DNA from: Deltaproteobacteria bacterium
GTDB lineage: Bacteria; Myxococcota; SpSt-1050; JACRCP01
Direction: 5' to 3'
Length of the DNA: 44,249 nt
Assembly (NCBI GenBank): GCA_016218965.1
Contig: JACRCP010000125.1
Span: 1-44,249, forward strand
Shown: positions 40,254 through 44,249 of the stretch, in pieces
How positions within the stretch are numbered: position 1 is the stretch's first letter
How the letters are laid out: every line of letters begins with the position of its first letter
Made by a program: the position numbers and the translations under genes
The notes under the pieces: model-generated
What the model was told of the DNA's origin: nothing
Databases searched by the model: none
What the model saw: the letters and a program-made list of their open reading frames with translations, nothing else

Positions 40254-40904
40254 ATGAAAGGGATTGAGTGGCTGTTTGTGGGGCTCGGGAACCCCGGCCC
40301 CGAGTACGCGGGCAACCGGCACAATGTCGGTTTCATGGTGATCGACGCCATTGCGAAGGCGCACCGCGGGAGTGCGAGGCAGTCGAAGGCCTGGGGGAAG
40401 TTCGGAGAGGCCCGCATCGCCGGGAAGACCGTGGCACTGCTCAAGCCACAGACGTTCATGAACGCAAGCGGCGAGGCGGTCGAAAAGTACCTGGTTGCGC
40501 GGCCCGTCGAGGTCGGCAGCATCGTGGTCATCCACGACGACATCGACCTCGATCCCGGGCGCGTGAGCGTGAAAAGGGGGGGCGGTGACGGCGGTCACCG
40601 GGGCCTTCGCTCGATCATCGGCCGGCTCGGCGACCCCGGGTTCGTGAGGATCCGGATGGGGATCGGCAGGCCGCCCGAAGGCGAGGACCCGGTCGAATGG
40701 GTCCTTGAGGACTTCGAGGGGCTGGAGCGCGAGAGGATCGAGGAGGCGATTGTTACCGGCCGCAGGGCGGCCGAGCTGATTGTGGCGAACGGGCCCGTAC
40801 GGGCCATGAACGCGATTAACCCGATGCGCCCCGGGAAACAGGGCGCAGACTCCTTGCTCCGCGATGGACGCGGGGCCGACAGACCGAAAGGAGGATCTGC
40901 ATGA
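40254..40904 (+). CDS. pth: Peptidyl-tRNA hydrolase
   Basis: 216 residues from ATG 40254 (a GTG at 40251 is also in frame). It frees peptides from stalled peptidyl-tRNA. Signatures: FVGLGNPGPEYAGNRHNVGF with the catalytic His in RHNVGF, KPQTFMNASGEAV, VVIHDDIDLDPGR and the loop GGGDGGHRGLRSI. The C-terminal 25 residues (GADSLLRDGRGADRPKGG) go beyond the family core and overlap the rpsF ATG. The ribosome-binding sequence is weak, and the start follows the repeat by about 15 nt. Confidence 0.94.
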   Translation: MKGIEWLFVGLGNPGPEYAGNRHNVGFMVIDAIAKAHRGSARQSKAWGKFGEARIAGKTVALLKPQTFMNASGEAVEKYLVARPVEVGSIVVIHDDIDLDPGRVSVKRGGGDGGHRGLRSIIGRLGDPGFVRIRMGIGRPPEGEDPVEWVLEDFEGLERERIEEAIVTGRRAAELIVANGPVRAMNAINPMRPGKQGADSLLRDGRGADRPKGGSA

Positions 40905-41383
40905 GGGAGTACGAGACCATATTCATCCTGCGCCCTGAACTGGCCGGGGACGCCGTGGATGCCTTCAACGCCAGGATGAAGGAGGTCGTGACGACCTCGG
41001 GCGGCAAGGTGATCCGCCTCTCGAACTGGGGCAAGAAAAGGCTCGCCTACCGCCTGAAGAAGTGTTCGCGCGGGACGTACGTCCACCTCCTTTACCTTGC
41101 GGACGGCAGGGTCGTCGCCGAGCTCGAAAGGAACCTGCGGCTCTCCGACAACGTGATCCGCCACCTGTCCGTCCTGCTCGCCAAGGACGTGGATCCGGCC
41201 ACCCGCCAGACCGAGGCCGACGTGAGGATGCGCGGAGACGCCGAGGACGAGGGCGTGTCCGCCCCCCCCGCTTTGGCGGCCCAACCCGCGATTCAGGAGC
41301 CGGCGGCGCCGAAAGAGGCTGCGGCTGCGGCTGCGGCCGCGCCCGCGGAGGCCGCGGTGGACGAACCCGAAGATGAGACTTGA
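40901..41383 (+). CDS. rpsF: Ribosomal protein bS6 with Ala-rich tail
   Basis: 160 residues; the core bS6 fold is about 95 residues (REYETIFILRPEL, then KKRLAYRLKKCSRGTYVHLLY). The AAAGGAGG before ATG 40901 lies inside the pth 3' end. The extra C-terminal 60 residues are Ala/Pro/Glu-rich (PKEAAAAAAAAPAEAAVDEP) and end acidic, a known kind of variation for bS6. It binds bS18 and 16S rRNA. No ssb or priB gene separates it from rpsR. Confidence 0.95.
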   Translation: MREYETIFILRPELAGDAVDAFNARMKEVVTTSGGKVIRLSNWGKKRLAYRLKKCSRGTYVHLLYLADGRVVAELERNLRLSDNVIRHLSVLLAKDVDPATRQTEADVRMRGDAEDEGVSAPPALAAQPAIQEPAAPKEAAAAAAAAPAEAAVDEPEDET

Positions 41384-41395
41384 CGGAGGTGGCCC

Positions 41396-41611
41396 ATGAG
41401 AAAAAAAGTCTGCAGATACTGCGTGGACAGGGAAGCGATCATCGACTACAAGAACGCCGAGACGATCCGGCACGCGGTCACCGAGCGCGGGAAGATCATC
41501 CCCCGCCGCATCTCGGGAAACTGCGCGAAGCACCAGCGCGAGATCACCATCGCGGTAAAGAGGGCCCGCCAGCTGGCGCTCATCCCCTGCACCGCCACCC
41601 AGCTCGACTGA
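41396..41611 (+). CDS. rpsR: Ribosomal protein bS18
   Basis: 71 residues, typical length. It begins [18 protein letters not shown] with the Cys pair of zinc-type bS18 (C5, C8), and the core is [20 protein letters not shown] followed by [12 protein letters not shown]. The remaining potential zinc ligands (C41 and H44 in NCAKHQ) are present, so this is a C+ form. A GGAGG lies before the ATG, 12 nt after rpsF. Confidence 0.96.
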   Translation: MRKKVCRYCVDREAIIDYKNAETIRHAVTERGKIIPRRISGNCAKHQREITIAVKRARQLALIPCTATQLD

Positions 41612-41623
41612 AGGAGGTCAACG

Positions 41624-42067
41624 GTGAAGGTCATCCTGACACAGGACGTTCACAATCTCGGCAAGGCCGGGGACCTCGTGACGGTGAAACCCGGGTACGG
41701 ACGGAACTACCTCATCCCCCGGACGATGGCCGTGCTCGCCGGCACCGCGGGGGCAAAACAGATCGAGCACCAGAAGATGGTGATCGCGCAGTCGCAGGAG
41801 AAGTCGCGGCGCGAGGCGCAAAAGCTCTCGGACCGGGTCGAAAACGCGTCGTGCACCATCCGCGTCGAGGTCGGTGAGCAGGAGAAGCTCTACGGATCGG
41901 TGACCGCGCGCGACATCGAGCACGCGCTGGCCGAGGAGGGGTTAAGGCTCGACCGCAAACAGATCGTGCTCGACGAGCCGATCAAGGCGCTCGGCGTCTA
42001 TGCGGTGAACGTGAAGCTTCACCGGGACGTCACCGCCAAGCTGAAGGTCTGGGTCGTGGCGAAATAA
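41624..42067 (+). CDS. rplI: Ribosomal protein bL9
   Basis: 147 residues from GTG 41624, which follows AAGGAGG. The N-terminal domain is VILTQDVHNLGKAGDLVTVKPGYGRNYLIPR (start VILTQDVHNLGKAGD), the family signature. A long central helix (QKMVIAQSQEKSRREAQKL) and a C-terminal domain (EKLYGSVTARDIEHAL) complete it. It contacts 23S rRNA near the L1 stalk. It lies 12 nt after rpsR and 15 nt before dnaB. Confidence 0.96.
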   Translation: MKVILTQDVHNLGKAGDLVTVKPGYGRNYLIPRTMAVLAGTAGAKQIEHQKMVIAQSQEKSRREAQKLSDRVENASCTIRVEVGEQEKLYGSVTARDIEHALAEEGLRLDRKQIVLDEPIKALGVYAVNVKLHRDVTAKLKVWVVAK

Positions 42068-42082
42068 GGCGGGGGGGTTTTG

Positions 42083-43465
42083 ATGGCCGAAGAAGTCCTC
42101 GCGCAGAAGGTGCCGCCGCAGAACATCGATGCCGAACGCGCGGTGCTGGGCGGTATCCTGCTCGACAACACGGCGCTGGACCGCGTCGTCGACCAGCTCA
42201 AACCCGACGATTTCTACCGCGAGACGCACAGGAAAATATTCCGCGCCATCCTCGCCTTAAGCGAGCGCAGCGACCCCTTCGACCTGGTGACGGTAAGCGA
42301 GGCCCTGGCCGGCGACGGCGCGCTCTCGGACGTCGGCGGCCCGGCGTACCTGTCGTCGCTCGTCGACGAGGTCCCGTCGGCCGTCAATATCGACACCTAT
42401 TCGCAGATCGTTCGCGAGAAGGCCGTCCTTCGCCGGCTGATAGCCGTGGCCGGCCGGATCGCTTCGGACGCCTTCGGCGCCCCCGAGCACCTCGGGCAGT
42501 TCCTCGACGACGCCGAGAAGCAGATCTTCGACATCACGCAGGCCCGCGCGCGCACGCCGTTTGTCGCCATGAAAGACGCGGTGCGTGAGGCGTACAAGCG
42601 CATCGAGGAGATCAACACGTCGGACGAGGAGATCACCGGCCTGTCCACGGGTTATTCCAGACTCGACGAGATGACCGCGGGCCTGCAGCCGGGCAACCTC
42701 ATAATAATCGCGGGCCGCCCGGGCATGGGGAAGACCAGCCTCGCCCTCAACATCGCCGAGCACGCGGCCATCCGGAAGAAGGCGCCCGTTATCGTGTTTT
42801 CGCTCGAGATGGATCGCAACGAGCTGGCCCAGCGCATGCTGTCGTCCGAGGCGGGGCTCGGTCTGAACAAGTTCCGCTTCCCGAAGCGCATGGAGGTCGA
42901 GGACTGGGGCCCGCTTTCGGCCGCCTCCGACAAGCTCTCGCAGGCGCCGATCTTTGTCGACGACTCCGGATCGCTCAACGTGCTCGAGATGCGCGGGAAG
43001 GCCCGGCGCCTCAAACACGAGCAGGGGGGAAAGCTCGGCCTCATAGTGGTGGACTACCTCCAGCTCATGCGCGGGCACGGCCGCGCGGACAACCGCGAAC
43101 AGGAGATCTCGGAGATCTCGCGTTCGCTCAAGGCGCTCGCCAAGGAACTCCGGGTTCCAATCATCGCGCTGTCGCAGCTCAACCGCGAGCCCGAAAAACG
43201 CACCGGCGCGGGCAAGAAACCCGTGCTCGCGGACCTGCGCGAGTCCGGATCGATCGAGCAGGACGCCGACGTGGTCATCTTCATCTACAGGCCCGAGGTC
43301 TACGAGGGCGAGGCCAAAAAGGGTCAGGCCGAGATAATAGTCGCGAAACAGCGGAACGGCGAGACCGGGTCGATTCACCTCCGCTGGGTCGCCGAGTTCA
43401 CCCGCTTCGAAACCCCCGAGTTCGCCGATTCCTCCCCGCCCCCCGGCGCCCCATCGCCGGTATGA
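42083..43465 (+). CDS. dnaB: Replicative DNA helicase
   Basis: A 460-residue hexameric helicase that unwinds DNA at the replication fork. The N-terminal domain starts KVPPQNIDAERAVLGGILL; the RecA-like domain has Walker A IIAGRPGMGKTSLALN (about residues 207-222), VFSLEMDRNELAQRM, Walker B LIVVDYLQLM and the H4 region LADLRESGSIEQDADVV. No intein interrupts it, although DnaB is a frequent intein host. A poly-G tract (seven to eight G) lies just before the ATG and overlaps the ribosome-binding position. It closes the rpsF-rpsR-rplI-dnaB cluster. Confidence 0.96.
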   Translation: MAEEVLAQKVPPQNIDAERAVLGGILLDNTALDRVVDQLKPDDFYRETHRKIFRAILALSERSDPFDLVTVSEALAGDGALSDVGGPAYLSSLVDEVPSAVNIDTYSQIVREKAVLRRLIAVAGRIASDAFGAPEHLGQFLDDAEKQIFDITQARARTPFVAMKDAVREAYKRIEEINTSDEEITGLSTGYSRLDEMTAGLQPGNLIIIAGRPGMGKTSLALNIAEHAAIRKKAPVIVFSLEMDRNELAQRMLSSEAGLGLNKFRFPKRMEVEDWGPLSAASDKLSQAPIFVDDSGSLNVLEMRGKARRLKHEQGGKLGLIVVDYLQLMRGHGRADNREQEISEISRSLKALAKELRVPIIALSQLNREPEKRTGAGKKPVLADLRESGSIEQDADVVIFIYRPEVYEGEAKKGQAEIIVAKQRNGETGSIHLRWVAEFTRFETPEFADSSPPPGAPSPV

Positions 43466-44028
43466 GAGAAACGACCATGGCTCAAGCCGCAGTCAAGAAA
43501 ACGCGCCAGACCTACGCCGACTACCTCGAAACCCCGGAAGGCGGGGGTTACCAGCTCATAGAGGGGTCAATCGTAAGGTCACCGTCGCCGTCGACGAGGC
43601 ATCAGATGATCTCGGTAGATCTGGCGTTCGAGCTGACGAAATGCGCGCGGGAGCGCAACCTGGGTACTGTGCTCGTCGCGCCCATGGATGTCTACTTCGA
43701 CGATGAGACGACCGTTCAACCCGACCTGATGCTGATCTCGAAATCACGGGCCGATATCATTGAAGAGAGGTTCATCCGCGGCACGCCGGACCTCGTCGTC
43801 GAGATCGTCTCTGAGACAAGCGCCCACCAGGACATGGTACTCAAGAAGAGGCTCTACGCCCACTTCGGGGTCAAAGAGTACTGGATCGTGATTCCCGAGG
43901 AAGAAGCGATCGACGTCTACGTCCTCCACGACAACGCCTACGATCTCCGTGTGCGTTTCCGCAAAACCGACACTGCCGAGTCGGCGACCGTGCCGGGCAT
44001 CACCATCGACATGGCCAACGTGTTCTGA
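43462..44028 (+). CDS. Uma2-family (DUF820) PD-(D/E)xK nuclease-like protein
   Basis: 188 residues from ATG 43462, overlapping the dnaB stop; ATG 43477 is a good alternative. Uma2 layout: TYADYLETPEGGGYQLIEGSIV at the start (first part TYADYLETPEGG), then VQPDLMLISKSR (acidic PD), DLVVEIVSETSAHQDMVLK (ExV-S-type catalytic strand with Lys later), and GVKEYWIVIPEEEAIDVY. These proteins are highly amplified in cyanobacteria and some other bacteria and their role is unknown. It probably rides on dnaB transcription. The following 221 bp hold no gene. Confidence 0.88.
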   Translation: MRETTMAQAAVKKTRQTYADYLETPEGGGYQLIEGSIVRSPSPSTRHQMISVDLAFELTKCARERNLGTVLVAPMDVYFDDETTVQPDLMLISKSRADIIEERFIRGTPDLVVEIVSETSAHQDMVLKKRLYAHFGVKEYWIVIPEEEAIDVYVLHDNAYDLRVRFRKTDTAESATVPGITIDMANVF

Positions 44029-44039
44029 ACGATTTGGAC

Positions 44040-44090
44040 ACGGCACCGGCCCGAGCCGCGCACGTGAGCAAGCGGCGCCCCCGTTCGAAC
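44040..44090. repeat. GAGCCGCGC-type dispersed repeat, copy 2
   Basis: The core at 44053-44075 (GAGCCGCGC-ACGTGAGCAAGCGG in two parts) matches 17216-17238 at 21 of 23 bases. It lies right after the Uma2 gene. The rest of the final stretch (to 44249) shows no coding region that I can support. Confidence 0.6.
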
Positions 44091-44249
44091 CGACCGCCTG
44101 TGGCGTCGGCCAAGTGGTCGGGTAGGACGATGGCGCGGACCGGGCTTCGAATGATGCCGACGTTTCCATCGTCCTCCCTAAAATTCCGTACGGCGGATTT
44201 TCTCCAGTACGGCTTCAAGGCTGGCCTGTCAGGCGATGCCTGCCCGCGT

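Overview
The window is 44 kb of GC-rich bacterial DNA. Several features point to a deltaproteobacterial or myxobacterial-type lineage: myxobacterial-style cysteine-repeat surface proteins, a Cache kinase / cytidylate-kinase-like response regulator / SulP cluster of the kind seen in Desulfobacterota, an ispE-tRNA-Gln-prs-rplY-pth-rpsF-rpsR-rplI-dnaB cluster, and split respiratory complex I genes. This placement is inferred from gene content only; no rRNA is present.

Layout. 1-2669: the end of a cysteine-repeat protein and a CsgG/LpoB-like exported protein. 2701-8808: nuoABCDGHI, a partial complex I operon without nuoE, nuoF or nuoJKLMN. 8914-13489: an anchored PDZ protein, a short-chain dehydrogenase, a deoxynucleoside kinase and acetyl-CoA synthetase. 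13490-16344: an IHF-like protein, a small Cys/His protein and a porin, set among multi-hairpin repeats and a 336-bp MITE-like element. 16345-19462: a lipase-like hydrolase, then a ScaI-family restriction-modification cassette (controller, endonuclease, N4-cytosine-type methylase) with a C-box. 19650-26701 (minus): nuoE-like, a nuoF-gltD fusion, a molybdenum formate dehydrogenase with a cysteine Mo ligand, and mobA, forming a soluble NAD-linked, possibly electron-bifurcating, formate dehydrogenase. 26907-29291: an AcuC-like deacetylase and an AAA/DUF4143 ATPase. 29353-33824 (minus): a five-gene phosphorelay. 33992-36211: a divergent SulP transporter. 36254-43465: a second HDAC-family deacetylase and the housekeeping cluster through dnaB. 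43462-44028: a Uma2-type nuclease.

How the genes work together. Formate dehydrogenase, complex I and acetyl-CoA synthetase suggest metabolism built on formate, NADH and acetate. The two HDAC-family enzymes could reverse protein acetylation, but nothing places them in an operon with acs. The phosphorelay and SulP genes diverge from facing sigma70-type promoters about 40 bp apart, so they probably form one functional unit.

Best candidate for something new: the SulP transporter carries an extra segment of about 165 residues between its two 7-helix halves. By standard SulP topology this segment lies outside the cytoplasm, and it contains a c-type heme motif (CASCH). With the adjacent sensor kinase and kinase-like/BON/receiver fusion it could be a redox-sensing anion transport system. 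Other notable signals are the NuoF-GltD formate dehydrogenase, a MITE with an exact 9-bp target duplication, cloverleaf-like repeats with compensating stem changes, and four genes whose -10 boxes lie only 8-9 nt before the start codon, which implies leaderless mRNAs.
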